Below, piece by piece: positions 11,725 through 20,306 of a stretch of DNA of 26,220 nt. This stretch comes from Candidatus Onthocola stercoravium. Its GTDB lineage: Bacteria; Bacillota_I; Bacilli_A; RF39; UBA660. Position 1 is the first letter of the stretch, and each line of letters begins with the position of its first letter. The position numbers were made by a program, and so were the translations under genes. Below the pieces are notes generated by a model. The model made no database searches. It had not been told where the DNA came from and was given only the letters and a program-made list of their open reading frames with translations. The DNA lies in assembly GCA_018711775.1 (NCBI GenBank), contig DVHV01000166.1:1-26220 (forward strand), given 5' to 3'.

Positions 11725-14505
11725 CTAATTACCTCCTACTTCACTAACTGTGCTATCTAATTGTGCTTGCTCAAGTGCCTCTATTCTAGTAGCTAAATTT
11801 TCTATCAATTCGTCTTTTTCCTCTAAAGCTCTTAATAAACTTTTATTGTATTTAAATGATAAACTACCATTGTCTATAAAAATGTTGTTTAAATCGTTGT
11901 ATAGTTTGAATTTATCTAGCTCTAATTTAACTTCCTCTGGTAAAGGAATTTTATCAACTTCTTTTTTCACTAAATAGATTTTTAATGGATTACCAGACTC
12001 GTTTAATTGTGACAATAAGCTTCTAAATTCTTCTACTGTACTTGCACGTGTTTTATTTACTGCAATATAAATTTTGTCAACAATAGAAAACTTCTCTGTA
12101 TCGCCAGCTTGATTAATAAAATAATTACTCATTGTATGAGAATTGCTAGCAACATATAAATTATAAGAATTTTGAAGAGCAAAAATCTGTGTAATTGTTT
12201 TAGTCTCGCCAAGTATCCAGTTTTCACTATTTTTTCCAGTTAAAACCAATTCTTCTATTAATTTATTTTGTGTATTATTTTCTCTATCAATAGTATCTAC
12301 ATATTGACCTATTGCACTATTAATTAATGGAATTGTAATATTAACGCCATTATAATTTTGATATTCTTCTTCATTAGTAGATTGATACACAAATAATTTA
12401 TTGCTAGATATATAATTATTCATTTCTTCGTCTGTTTTAAATCTGCTAAGATTAACAATACTCAAATACTTTACACCTTCTGGAATTTCTGAAGAATTTA
12501 TAATTATATTATCATTATTAGTAGATATAGATTTAATTTTAGTATTTTTATCCGTATATAATTGCAAAGTTTTATATCCATTTCCTTCCAAGACACTTTT
12601 ATCGGGTAATCCTGTTATTTTTAAATCTTTTGTGCTATCAAACATAATAAAGTCAGTAGTAATTAATCTCCTAACAGGTGTATTACCATAAATAATTCCA
12701 TTAAATAGATTCATCTGACATATCTGTATATTCTGCTCATTAGCAACTTGTACTTCTGATGGAAAGTCTAGTGATGGACTATTCGGTGTAAATGGTATGC
12801 TTGCATCTAAACTAGCAACATTTGCCAAGGTGAAATCTATTACAAGATTATTTATTTTTGAGTCACTAGTAATATATAAATTTAATGATTTATCAGATAT
12901 ATTAAAATTACTAACATTTCTTGTATTATAATTTGTATTAGAATTTGATGATTGTGGAAAATAAAGTGGTATATTTTGATTATCACTTGAATATAAAGTA
13001 AGATTTCCATTACCATTTTCAAAATTGCCTTCGCTAATATAACCTATGCAAAAATCACCATTTAAAATATCAGATGTTAAATATTTTATAGGTAATTTAA
13101 GATTAAATGTTCCTGTTGCTGTACCATTTAATGTTACTTTATTATCTTTTACAGTTACATCTACGCCATGATTATTAGTAGTAGGATAATCTTCTAAAAG
13201 TATTAAATTTTCTGATTGTTCTGTGATAACTTGTGTTAATTCAGCACCTTTTATTCTCAATTCTTCTACTTCATCATTTTCAGCATAGATTTGTGTTTGC
13301 TCTACGTCTTTAACCTGTGCTTTTAAAGCACGAGCATATTTATTGTCTGATATTTTTCTTTCATTTTCAAGACTATTTTCTAACACTTCATTAGTTACTT
13401 CTCCGTCTGCACCTTTTGGTATTTGTAGGTTTAATACTTGATTTGGAGAAGTTCCTGTTATTGTAGCACTTGCTTGACTAGTACTATCAACAGTTTCAAC
13501 TGTTCCTATACTTAAAGTATTGTTTTCACCATTTTTTACTTGAAAAGTAGAAGCTGTTCCGTCTGTATATAATATAGTATATGTATCTGTTACACCGCTT
13601 GTAGAAGTTTTAGTTATACTTTGTATTCCATTACCAGTATCTCCTTTTTCTCCCGGTACACCTTGAATACCTTGTATACCTTGTTCTCCTTGCTCTCCCT
13701 TATCTCCCTTATCACCTTTTTCACCTTTTATACCAGTTGCACCTGATAAGTCAGTTAAGTAAGTAAAACTATCTCCACTTTTTACATATAATTTAGCGTT
13801 GTCTTCTTCGTTAACATCACTTGCAATTAAAACAAATTCGCCTTCTGGTACATTAGGAGCATCTGCGTTCATATCGTTAATACTTGGATATGTTTTATAT
13901 ATATAAAAGTCTTTTCCGTCTTTTCCATCTTCGCCGGGTATTCCTTGTATTCCTTGTATTCCCTGTTCCCCTTGTTCGCCTTTGTCTCCTTTATCACCTT
14001 TGTCTCCTTTGTCTCCTTTGTCGCCTTTAAAATATCCACTTTCTAGTTTTTCGTTTAAATCGTCTATTATACTCTGTAATTCCTCTTTCGAAGCTTTAAC
14101 ACTTTCAAGTGCTATTGTTACTTCTTTAATTAAAGTATCAAGTATTGTTACATCTTCATCGCTTGGATCTATTTCTTTATCTGCGTTTATACTATCATCA
14201 AATTTTACATAAAATTTATTTGTTTTATAAACTTGTACGTTATCGTTATCAACAGATTTTGTAAACACTATTTGACAAGCAACAATAGGATTTCTTGTTA
14301 TATTATCTTTAAAGGTATATTTATTATCAAGTAAAGCATCATAAGTTTTTGTACCATCATATTCAAACTCTATTACTTTATTAAATTCATTTAAATAATC
14401 TGGAAATTCAAAACTTATCGTATATGCTAAATTTTCATATTCATATCCAGCTTTAATAGTATCTATATCAGTACATCTATTTTCATTTACTTTTATTTTC
14501 AACAA
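11725..14505 (-). CDS. Tail fibre/baseplate protein with BppU-like N-terminus and collagen-like repeats
   Basis: The start is TTG at 14505 (or the next codon), a few bases after AGGAGG. Of 926 residues, 1-115 form a BppU-like immunoglobulin-fold attachment domain (TISFEFPDYLNEF, FYVKFDD), and 120-155 a helical coiled coil. A Gly-X-Y run spans about 158-200, a small globular domain 205-255, a second Gly-X-Y run about 255-295, and a long beta region the rest. The C-terminus ends in a coiled coil (ATRIEALEQAQLD). It is probably a trimer that reaches from the baseplate to host glycans. Neighbours are the distal tail protein and the small binding protein. Confidence 0.87.
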   Translation of the reverse strand: MLKIKVNENRCTDIDTIKAGYEYENLAYTISFEFPDYLNEFNKVIEFEYDGTKTYDALLDNKYTFKDNITRNPIVACQIVFTKSVDNDNVQVYKTNKFYVKFDDSINADKEIDPSDEDVTILDTLIKEVTIALESVKASKEELQSIIDDLNEKLESGYFKGDKGDKGDKGDKGDKGEQGEQGIQGIQGIPGEDGKDGKDFYIYKTYPSINDMNADAPNVPEGEFVLIASDVNEEDNAKLYVKSGDSFTYLTDLSGATGIKGEKGDKGDKGEQGEQGIQGIQGVPGEKGDTGNGIQSITKTSTSGVTDTYTILYTDGTASTFQVKNGENNTLSIGTVETVDSTSQASATITGTSPNQVLNLQIPKGADGEVTNEVLENSLENERKISDNKYARALKAQVKDVEQTQIYAENDEVEELRIKGAELTQVITEQSENLILLEDYPTTNNHGVDVTVKDNKVTLNGTATGTFNLKLPIKYLTSDILNGDFCIGYISEGNFENGNGNLTLYSSDNQNIPLYFPQSSNSNTNYNTRNVSNFNISDKSLNLYITSDSKINNLVIDFTLANVASLDASIPFTPNSPSLDFPSEVQVANEQNIQICQMNLFNGIIYGNTPVRRLITTDFIMFDSTKDLKITGLPDKSVLEGNGYKTLQLYTDKNTKIKSISTNNDNIIINSSEIPEGVKYLSIVNLSRFKTDEEMNNYISSNKLFVYQSTNEEEYQNYNGVNITIPLINSAIGQYVDTIDRENNTQNKLIEELVLTGKNSENWILGETKTITQIFALQNSYNLYVASNSHTMSNYFINQAGDTEKFSIVDKIYIAVNKTRASTVEEFRSLLSQLNESGNPLKIYLVKKEVDKIPLPEEVKLELDKFKLYNDLNNIFIDNGSLSFKYNKSLLRALEEKDELIENLATRIEALEQAQLDSTVSEVGGN
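13624..13742 (-). repeat. Collagen-like Gly-X-Y coding repeats, second block
   Basis: A second run (GIKGEKGDKGDKGEQGEQG then IQGIQGVPGEKG) is very similar in sequence to the first block, about 290 nt away. Recombination between the two could delete or duplicate the domain between them. Confidence 0.82.
13912..14031 (-). repeat. Collagen-like Gly-X-Y coding repeats, first block
   Basis: Tandem 9-nt units encode GDK/GEQ/GIQ triplets. The run begins with five near-identical GGNGAYAAR codon triplets, and ends after GEDGKDGKD. Near-identity at the DNA level suggests recent expansion. Confidence 0.85.
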
Positions 14506-14515
14506 AGAACACCTC

Positions 14516-14896
14516 CTAATATCCTATTAAGTTAACTGACCATTCGTTTATATATCTTTTATCTTTAACTCCAGTATTTATAGCCTCTGCTACTATATCA
14601 TTATGATACATAGTCCAAGTCTTGTAACTGCGACTCCATAAATCATAATATTCTACTTCTAAATAATCTGAATTCATTGCATCTGCGTAAGTATTAAATT
14701 GTTCTTCTGTCATGATTGGAAAAGTTAACTCTATTTTAGGAGGAGAGTGCTTTAATACATTTCTATGTAAACTACCATCAGCTGTTCTTTCACTATCTAA
14801 ATCTTGTATAAGTTTAGGATATAATTTATAAGACTTTGGTTTAGGATTAGTAAAATTATTGCCATTTATTTTTATATAATATCCATTATACGCCAT
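14516..14896 (-). CDS. Distal-tail-like protein (DUF6711 type)
   Basis: This 126-aa protein starts with ATG after GGAGG. It has the pattern of small phage tail proteins: MAYNGYYIKINGNNFTNPKPKSYK, then ERTADGSLHRNVLKHSPPKIELTFP (about residues 36-60), and a C-terminal strand INEWSVNLIGY. These match a short Firmicutes family placed right after the tape measure, in the distal tail (Dit) position. It would form the ring that links tube to baseplate. The short length suggests only the N-terminal Dit hub domain is present. Confidence 0.8.
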   Translation of the reverse strand: MAYNGYYIKINGNNFTNPKPKSYKLYPKLIQDLDSERTADGSLHRNVLKHSPPKIELTFPIMTEEQFNTYADAMNSDYLEVEYYDLWSRSYKTWTMYHNDIVAEAINTGVKDKRYINEWSVNLIGY

Positions 14897-14920
14897 TTTA
14901 TACCTCCATATATATATTTA

Positions 14921-14957
14921 TATTATAGTGCGAGAATTTATATCTCACACTATAATA
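14921..14957 (-). repeat. 15-bp inverted repeat after the tape measure gene
   Basis: The arms TATTATAGTGTGAGA and TCTCGCACTATAATA pair with one G-U and a 7-nt loop. It abuts the tape measure stop codon (TAA 14960-14958) and precedes the next ribosome site. No U-run follows, so it is not a classical terminator. It may protect or process the mRNA, and the second arm contains a CACTATAAT box. Confidence 0.65.
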
Positions 14958-17759
14958 TTATACTTCTATTACACTTTTACCATATCTGTTATTTTCGTTT
15001 CTTACATTCTGTGCTATTCCGTTATATACTTTTCTATTGCCTATATTTACATTGAAATAATTTGTTCCACTACCACCACTGTTTGCGTTTACTACAGCTC
15101 TGTATACACCATTTTCTACAGCTTCTACTATTTGGTCGTTATTTGCAACTGCTGTTCTATTACCAATACGTCCTACCATTTCTGGTATTCCGTTCTCTCT
15201 TGCCATAAAGAATTGTCCAGTATCTGGAAAACCTCCTTCTGCAAAACCTATGAGACTAGATAAACTAGTTCTTTGCCAATTTATTGTTGCAGAACCACCA
15301 TTTTGTCTAAGAACACTATTTATTGAAGCGTTTTTAGCAAAACCACTTGACCATGCACTACCAGCATTTAAACCAGCATTACTAAATGGAGACATATCTG
15401 TTGATGGTGTTGGAAATTTTGCTATAGGATTCCAATTATTGTTGAAGTTATCAGTTCCGTTTTTTGCGGCGTCTAAAGCTATTCTTGCTAAATCTTGTTG
15501 AGTATATCCAGCTTCTAATAATACTTCATTAAGCATTTCCTTATATTTCTTTTCAGAATCACTTAACTCACTATCTTGTTTTTGAGAATATATAGCATAT
15601 TCTTTTAAAGCATTGTTATAGAAAGTATTTCTTATTTCAGATAATTTTGAATATAGTTCTTGTTGACTTTTTTGCCTTGCTGATTCGGCATCGTTAGCTA
15701 GTGTATTATAAGTTTCATTATATTTCTTTTGAGCCTCTACTTGGCTGTCGCCAGATGCAATTGCGTTCTCATATGCCTGTTGTGCTGTTGTCTTAGCTGT
15801 TTCTAGTCTTGCATTATAGTTATTCTTTATTAATTCTAGTCCTTCATCTGTACTTGTTTTTAATTGTTCATTAAGTTTATCTGAACCTTCTTTTGATAAT
15901 GCTATTGTTCCATCTTGTACGTTAGATAATATTCTATTTAATTCAAGCCCAGCCATTTCCATTTCGTTGCTTGTTAAGTCAACTATTTGTTGATAATGTT
16001 CTCTTATTGCTTGAATTTCAGAATCATTTAGATATCCTCTTTCTGCAATAGCTCTTTCGTATATATCATATATTTCATCTTCTAATGTTTGTATTTTTTC
16101 TTTTCTTGTTTTACCATTTGTTTGTACTACGTTAATTATATTCCTTTGTTCTTCTTCTGTTAATGTAGTATAAGAACTAAACTGACTTGCAAGCAAATTA
16201 GTTAATTCATTTGTTCCACTATCAATCAATGATTTAGCTTGCTTGGTTGTATCTGATATGCTGTTTAATATATCACTTGCTGTAGTACCAGTTAAGTCTT
16301 CTCCTAATACTTGATATTTATATATAAGTATATCTAATCCGTCAGCTGTAGACTTGAACTCTTCTGCGCTTGATTGAATTGTCTTTTTAAAATTTTGATA
16401 AGCATCATTTTGGCTCTGTAATGTTCCAATTAATTTTTGATTTATAGTATCTAATTCCTGTGATGTAAGTGTTAACGAACCATATAATTTATCTGATGCT
16501 ATTTGCTCTATGGCATTATTGTAATTTATCCAAGCAACGGTAAGTCCACCAACAGCTCCGGCTACAGCACCAATTGCGGCTCCTACCGGACCTCCAAATA
16601 CAGCTCCTATTGCTGTTCCTCCAGCTACAAATTCGCCAAAACTTAGTAAACTTTGTCCCATAGCTTTATCTAATGACATTGTTTGATTAGTAACTCCGTC
16701 AAATGCGTCTCCCATTCTACCTATTCCATCTATTATAGAAATTATTCCTCCAGCTACTCCAGCAAATTTTCCAAGAACTGTTAAAACTTTTTTTGCTGGG
16801 CTTAATATTGCTGTTAAGGCTGTTTTACCACTTGCTGTTCCTTTTACAAAAGCGGAAATTGCAGATGCACTGTTTTTAAAATATTGTACTAATCCTAAAC
16901 TAGTAACTCCTTTGATAGCATTACCTAATTTTCCAAACAATCCAATTGAACCTTGTACTCCTTTTGCTCCAAAAAGAAAAGTAAAAGCTTTTCCTACTGT
17001 GCCAACAACATTAGCAAGTTTACCTAATACTTTTACACCTGCAAGTACTCCTAATGTTACCATAAGAGCTTTAGCCTTGTTATCCATATCAGAAAAACTC
17101 CAGCTCAATTTTCCACTTGCATCTTCTGTTAAACCAAAGAAGTCCATTACTTGTTGTGTTAAATCTTCTATTCCTTTATCTAATCCTTCTAACATGTCAT
17201 ATTCTGGTAATGGTACGTCAAGTCCTCCACCTACTGGCGATGTGCCTGTTCCACTACCACCACTACTTGGTGTTGTTAAATTGTTTAATTCATCAAATCC
17301 TGCAAGTTGTCTTTTAAGCTTTGTAGCACTTCCGTTTGCATCTTCTAAGTCAGTTGCTATTCCACCTGTTGTCTGTTGTACTCCATCCCAGTTTAAATCT
17401 GGTATAGTAAATCCAAATAATTGTGCTATTGCTTTTGCTACTTTTCCTAGTACTTTTACTACTGCTATTGCTATTGGTATTATTGCGTTAAGTAATGGAA
17501 TAAATATATTACCTATCTCTCTTCCAAGTAAAGTAAATTGTTGTTGTAATACTCTTAATGCGTTCGCACTTGATGTAATTGTTCTAGCCATATCACCTTG
17601 CACTTGTGGTATCTGTGTCATTAATGCTATATATCTTAATTGTGCTTTTTCAGCTTGTGTCATTGTTGAATATGTTTGTTCTATTCCGTTTGCATATGCT
17701 ATTTGTTGTAAGGAAGCTTCATCCAGTGCGAAGCCAAGAGCTCTCACTGGTTCTATCTC
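14958..17759 (-). CDS. Tape measure protein, exon 2
   Basis: This exon encodes residues 292-1224 of the tape measure protein, which sets tail length and is threaded through the tail tube. It begins with Glu-Ile-Glu-Pro-Val-Arg-Ala-Leu-Gly, continuing directly from the ALAG end of exon 1. The frame has a plausible internal GTG at 17747, but no ribosome site. It contains several hydrophobic segments (for example VGAAIGAVAGAVGG and FIPLLNAIIPIAIAVV), long helical stretches, and the conserved C-terminal motif (AEGGFPDTGQFFMARENG, then VGRIGNRTAV). No lysozyme or peptidase domain is seen. The stop at 14960-14958 is followed by an inverted repeat. Confidence 0.92.
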   Translation of the reverse strand, partial: EIEPVRALGFALDEASLQQIAYANGIEQTYSTMTQAEKAQLRYIALMTQIPQVQGDMARTITSSANALRVLQQQFTLLGREIGNIFIPLLNAIIPIAIAVVKVLGKVAKAIAQLFGFTIPDLNWDGVQQTTGGIATDLEDANGSATKLKRQLAGFDELNNLTTPSSGGSGTGTSPVGGGLDVPLPEYDMLEGLDKGIEDLTQQVMDFFGLTEDASGKLSWSFSDMDNKAKALMVTLGVLAGVKVLGKLANVVGTVGKAFTFLFGAKGVQGSIGLFGKLGNAIKGVTSLGLVQYFKNSASAISAFVKGTASGKTALTAILSPAKKVLTVLGKFAGVAGGIISIIDGIGRMGDAFDGVTNQTMSLDKAMGQSLLSFGEFVAGGTAIGAVFGGPVGAAIGAVAGAVGGLTVAWINYNNAIEQIASDKLYGSLTLTSQELDTINQKLIGTLQSQNDAYQNFKKTIQSSAEEFKSTADGLDILIYKYQVLGEDLTGTTASDILNSISDTTKQAKSLIDSGTNELTNLLASQFSSYTTLTEEEQRNIINVVQTNGKTRKEKIQTLEDEIYDIYERAIAERGYLNDSEIQAIREHYQQIVDLTSNEMEMAGLELNRILSNVQDGTIALSKEGSDKLNEQLKTSTDEGLELIKNNYNARLETAKTTAQQAYENAIASGDSQVEAQKKYNETYNTLANDAESARQKSQQELYSKLSEIRNTFYNNALKEYAIYSQKQDSELSDSEKKYKEMLNEVLLEAGYTQQDLARIALDAAKNGTDNFNNNWNPIAKFPTPSTDMSPFSNAGLNAGSAWSSGFAKNASINSVLRQNGGSATINWQRTSLSSLIGFAEGGFPDTGQFFMARENGIPEMVGRIGNRTAVANNDQIVEAVENGVYRAVVNANSGGSGTNYFNVNIGNRKVYNGIAQNVRNENNRYGKSVIEV

Positions 17760-18641
17760 CAGTGTATTCCAAATAATTCGTTACTTTATTTGCGTTCTCT
17801 TATGAACTGCTATGTATTTCTACATAGTTTAGACTATATCTTACACCTTTTTGGTGTCCCTCCATTTCGATGCACTTGCACCTACGATACTCTCTTCCAC
17901 TTATGTGTGATTTCTCTAGTCGTTGAACGTTATTGACAATTTTCTTTGTATCTCCATATAAAACCTTTATATTGTTTAAATTCTCCTCTACAACATTGTG
18001 AAATATGTCCTTGTGATAATCCAGTCTGTCTATGTGCTTCTTTTGCAGACGGATATTCTTTTAACAAATTCATATTCATATCATATTGTAAAACAACTTT
18101 AGATTTTATATTATTAGTTAATCTTACCCCCAACACATCAATTCTGTGCCTTATATTTTCACTAGCTGTACACCATTCTAAGTTTTCTACTCTATTATCA
18201 TCTTTTATACCATTTTTGTGATTTACTTGTGGTTTATTTTCTGGATTTGGTATAAATGCTTCTGCTACTAATCTGTGCATTCTTGCGTGAAAACCTTTTC
18301 CACTTTCATTTAAAGATATATTTACATAACCGTCTTTATCTCTTGTTGTTTTTAAAATATAAGGCAATTTATCTTTGTATTTACCTGCGTTTCCAGCATT
18401 TTTGTGTTTTATTCTTCTAACTCTACCTAAATTAGACACTTCTAGTCCGTAATATCCTTTAATTAATTTCCATTCTTCTTTCATAATTAAATTCCTCCTA
18501 TATAATCTATTTAGATTATACCATATTATCGAACCATTGTCAATCTTCGCTTCTGATTTCCTACGTCATTACACGTTTAGGTGTCCCAGAAATTAAAAGG
18601 GTTATCATATATAATTCCTTATATATGAGGCAAATTATTTT
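17760..18641 (-). other. Group I self-splicing intron (882 nt) in the tape measure gene
   Basis: The 5' site follows U (18642) and P1 pairs exon AGGU (18645-18642) with intron GCCU (18631-18628). P2 is a perfect 9-bp hairpin, CATATATAA/TTATATATG (18606-18627). P6 pairs ATTGACAAT (18544-18536) with ATTGTCAAT (17940-17932), and outer GAA-CG/CGTTC. P7 pairs GACTA (17921-17917) with TAGTC (17836-17832), inside the typical AAGATATAGTC. P9 is CTATGTA-GAAA-TACATAG (17810-17827). The intron ends with G at 17760. Removal fuses 291 and 933 codons in frame, restoring the family motif ALAGEIEPVRALG. Confidence 0.92.
17930..18484 (-). CDS. HNH homing endonuclease of the intron
   Basis: This 184-aa protein starts with ATG 8 nt after AGGAGG, so it is translated from inside the intron. 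Residues 1-50 match NUMOD4 (EEWKLIKGYYGLEVSNLGRV). Residues 65-125 are an HNH_3 domain, with MHRLVAEAFIP, QVNHKNGIKDDNRVENLEW (the His-Asn pair) and TASENIRHR. Residues 128-182 look like NUMOD1, a DNA-binding helix segment (KEYPSAKEAHRQTGLSQGHI, then GFIWRY). It would nick or cut intronless tape measure genes and promote intron homing, as I-HmuI-type enzymes do. The stop codon lies in the P6 3' strand. Confidence 0.93.
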   Translation of the reverse strand: MKEEWKLIKGYYGLEVSNLGRVRRIKHKNAGNAGKYKDKLPYILKTTRDKDGYVNISLNESGKGFHARMHRLVAEAFIPNPENKPQVNHKNGIKDDNRVENLEWCTASENIRHRIDVLGVRLTNNIKSKVVLQYDMNMNLLKEYPSAKEAHRQTGLSQGHISQCCRGEFKQYKGFIWRYKENCQ

Positions 18642-19514
18642 ACCTGCTAAAGCCGACCTTACTTTATTAGCACTTTCTTCAAAATCTAGATTATAAAACG
18701 AACTAAAGTCATAAACTAGCTGTGTTAAATTCTTAGACATAATATATGCTTTATCCGATGCTACACCAAAACCTTCTGCCATTATGTTAAATACACCCAT
18801 ATTACGCATCATTCCAGATGGATCTAAACCTAACGCTGTAGATACTGTATTTATCCATTCTTGTGCTTGTTCAGTGCTTTCTCCCATAGATACAGTAAAT
18901 AAGTTTAAGTCTTCAACATATTTATTACTACTATCAATAAAGCTTGCTAAAGCATCTCCTACTTGTCTTGCACCATATACTATAGCACCAAAATTTATAG
19001 CACTTGATATTTTATTTAATACAGAAAAACTTTCTTGTGATTTTGTAGTATAACTACTTACTTTATTTAATTTACTAGGTAGATTATTTAATACGTTACC
19101 TACTTTTGTTAAGTTATTTGCAAGAGGTGTTAATGCGTTTGATAAAGTATTTATTTTTTTAGTAAAATCTTCTATTGTCTTATCGTCAAGTTTGTCATTT
19201 ATATCTGGTATAGATTTTAATTGATTGAATACTTTTTTTAAGTTTGTTACTTCTAAACCTTTTAACGAATCTATAGATGCACCTATACTAGCCATCTTCT
19301 TACTAAAACTTGAAATATCAACTAAATTAAGTTCGTTAACTCTACTTGTTAAGTTTTTTAGTTGTGAATTTACTTTAGTAAAACTAGAAGATGTTTGTGG
19401 TAATAGTGTCTGAAATTCTGTTATTGTTTGTTTAAGATTTTTTAAACCATTACTAGCTTGTTCGGCTTCATAATCTATTTCAACGGAAAGCTTATCTATT
19501 GATGTTTCTGCCAT
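18642..19514 (-). CDS. Tape measure protein, exon 1
   Basis: This exon encodes residues 1-291 of the tape measure protein. It starts with ATG after AGGAGG. The N-terminus (SIDKLSVEIDYEAEQASNGL) is the typical helical start of tape measure proteins. Residues 20-160 are heptad-rich and probably coiled. About 185-290 is the conserved region with NLFTVSMGESTEQAQEWINT and ALGLDPSGMMRNMGVF, ending SANKVRSALAG. Without splicing the frame would run 26 codons into the intron and stop, giving a 317-aa truncated protein. The 1224-aa spliced product would suit a tail near 180 nm at the usual 1.5 angstrom per residue (a general relation). Confidence 0.92.
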
Positions 19515-19529
19515 ATATAAGCCTCCTTA

Positions 19530-19964
19530 TTATTTCTTTTCTTTGATTTCCATTTTTTTATTAACTCTCTTTGCCCAATTTTCAAAGAAAATCTTAGCTT
19601 TTTCTCTTTCTATTTCTACTTCTTTTTCTTTTTCTTTCTCTGTTTTCTTAAACAAAGAATAAGGTTGCTTTGAATATGGTATTGCTTTTGTTCCTTTTTT
19701 AGAAAAGGCATGTAGTACTGGAGAAGCATCAAGAATAGCCTCGAATACATACATGCCTTGTAACCATAATTGTTCATTTATTTGTTCTTTCCTTATTTTA
19801 TAAGCTTCAAGATAGTATTTAGCAATCCAGCAATCTTCATACCAAAATTCTTGATAGCTCATGCCTATTGCCATAAAGAAAGGACATTGTTCTTTAAAAA
19901 TCTGCGTGTAGGAAGATAACTCTTCTTCTTCACTGGATTTAGTTACATTATCTCCCAAGACACG
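19530..19964 (-). CDS. Tail assembly chaperone, -1 frameshift extension (GT-like)
   Basis: This frame lies -1 to the upstream chaperone gene and is probably reached only by frameshifting at 19964-19970; its own best start is a TTG (19958) with no ribosome site. The fused protein would be about 249 aa: 105 residues of the upstream gene plus 144 from here. The extension has an acidic start (SSEEEELSSY), aromatic helices (FKEQCPFFMAIGMSYQEFWYEDCW), and a long Lys/Glu helix at the end. It should bind the tape measure and recruit the tail tube protein, as lambda gpGT does, and it is followed directly by the tape measure gene. Confidence 0.85.
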   Translation of the reverse strand, partial: RVLGDNVTKSSEEEELSSYTQIFKEQCPFFMAIGMSYQEFWYEDCWIAKYYLEAYKIRKEQINEQLWLQGMYVFEAILDASPVLHAFSKKGTKAIPYSKQPYSLFKKTEKEKEKEVEIEREKAKIFFENWAKRVNKKMEIKEKK

Positions 19965-20278
19965 TTTTTTCCATTATCCTTATTCTCTGAATCTTCACTT
20001 AATAGTGATTGGTAGCAATCATTTATCATATCTGATATAGCATTTATAAATTTACTTTTATCATTAATACTATTATAAATTTCTGTTACTTCATCCATTC
20101 TTATTTTTGCATGATGCATTAAGAACGCTCCTTGAACCATAAGAGGTATCATTGTAGCTGGTTTATTTCTTAATTCACTCATACTAAAACCTAATGTTTC
20201 TATGTCAGATACTGCTTTTCTATTATATTCTAATATATATTCTTTATTATCATAATTTAATTTGATTTGCTTACTCAT
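19943..20278 (-). CDS. Tail assembly chaperone, short form (gpG-like)
   Basis: This 111-aa protein starts with ATG after AAGGAG and lies between the tail tube and tape measure genes. It is mostly helical, with an N-terminal beta pair (IKLNYDNKEYILEYNRKAV) typical of the family and a central MIPLMVQGAFLMHH. The C-terminus is acidic and ends at TAA 19945-19943. It coats the tape measure before tube assembly. Codons 104-105 form the A AAA AAC slip site, so a fraction of ribosomes should make the longer form. Confidence 0.87.
   Translation of the reverse strand: MSKQIKLNYDNKEYILEYNRKAVSDIETLGFSMSELRNKPATMIPLMVQGAFLMHHAKIRMDEVTEIYNSINDKSKFINAISDMINDCYQSLLSEDSENKDNGKNVSWEIM
19964..19970 (-). promoter_or_regulatory. 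-1 ribosomal frameshift slippery site (A AAA AAC)
   Basis: The minus strand reads GGA AAA AAC in the upstream frame, an exact X XXY YYZ heptamer. After slipping, CGT GTC TTG GGA opens the downstream frame. The upstream stop is only 19 nt later. Sequence match, position and gene order all match the chaperone frameshift known in siphoviruses. Confidence 0.88.
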
Positions 20279-20306
20279 TATCTATTTACTCCTTTTTTAT
20301 TTAAAA

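Noticed and set aside
13912..14031. CRISPR-like or satellite repeats
   Set aside because: The repeat unit is 9 nt, in frame with the fibre gene and encodes Gly-X-Y triplets; there are no spacers.
16912..17805. A 297-codon open frame on the plus strand
   Set aside because: It is antisense to the tape measure gene and crosses the predicted splice site. Its composition (Pro/Ser/Ile) is that of a shadow frame and no ribosome site was seen.
18561..18641. The 26-residue end of the unspliced exon 1 frame as a real C-terminus
   Set aside because: It reads into intron helices P1-P2 and is unlike tape measure proteins. The spliced frame restores the family motif.
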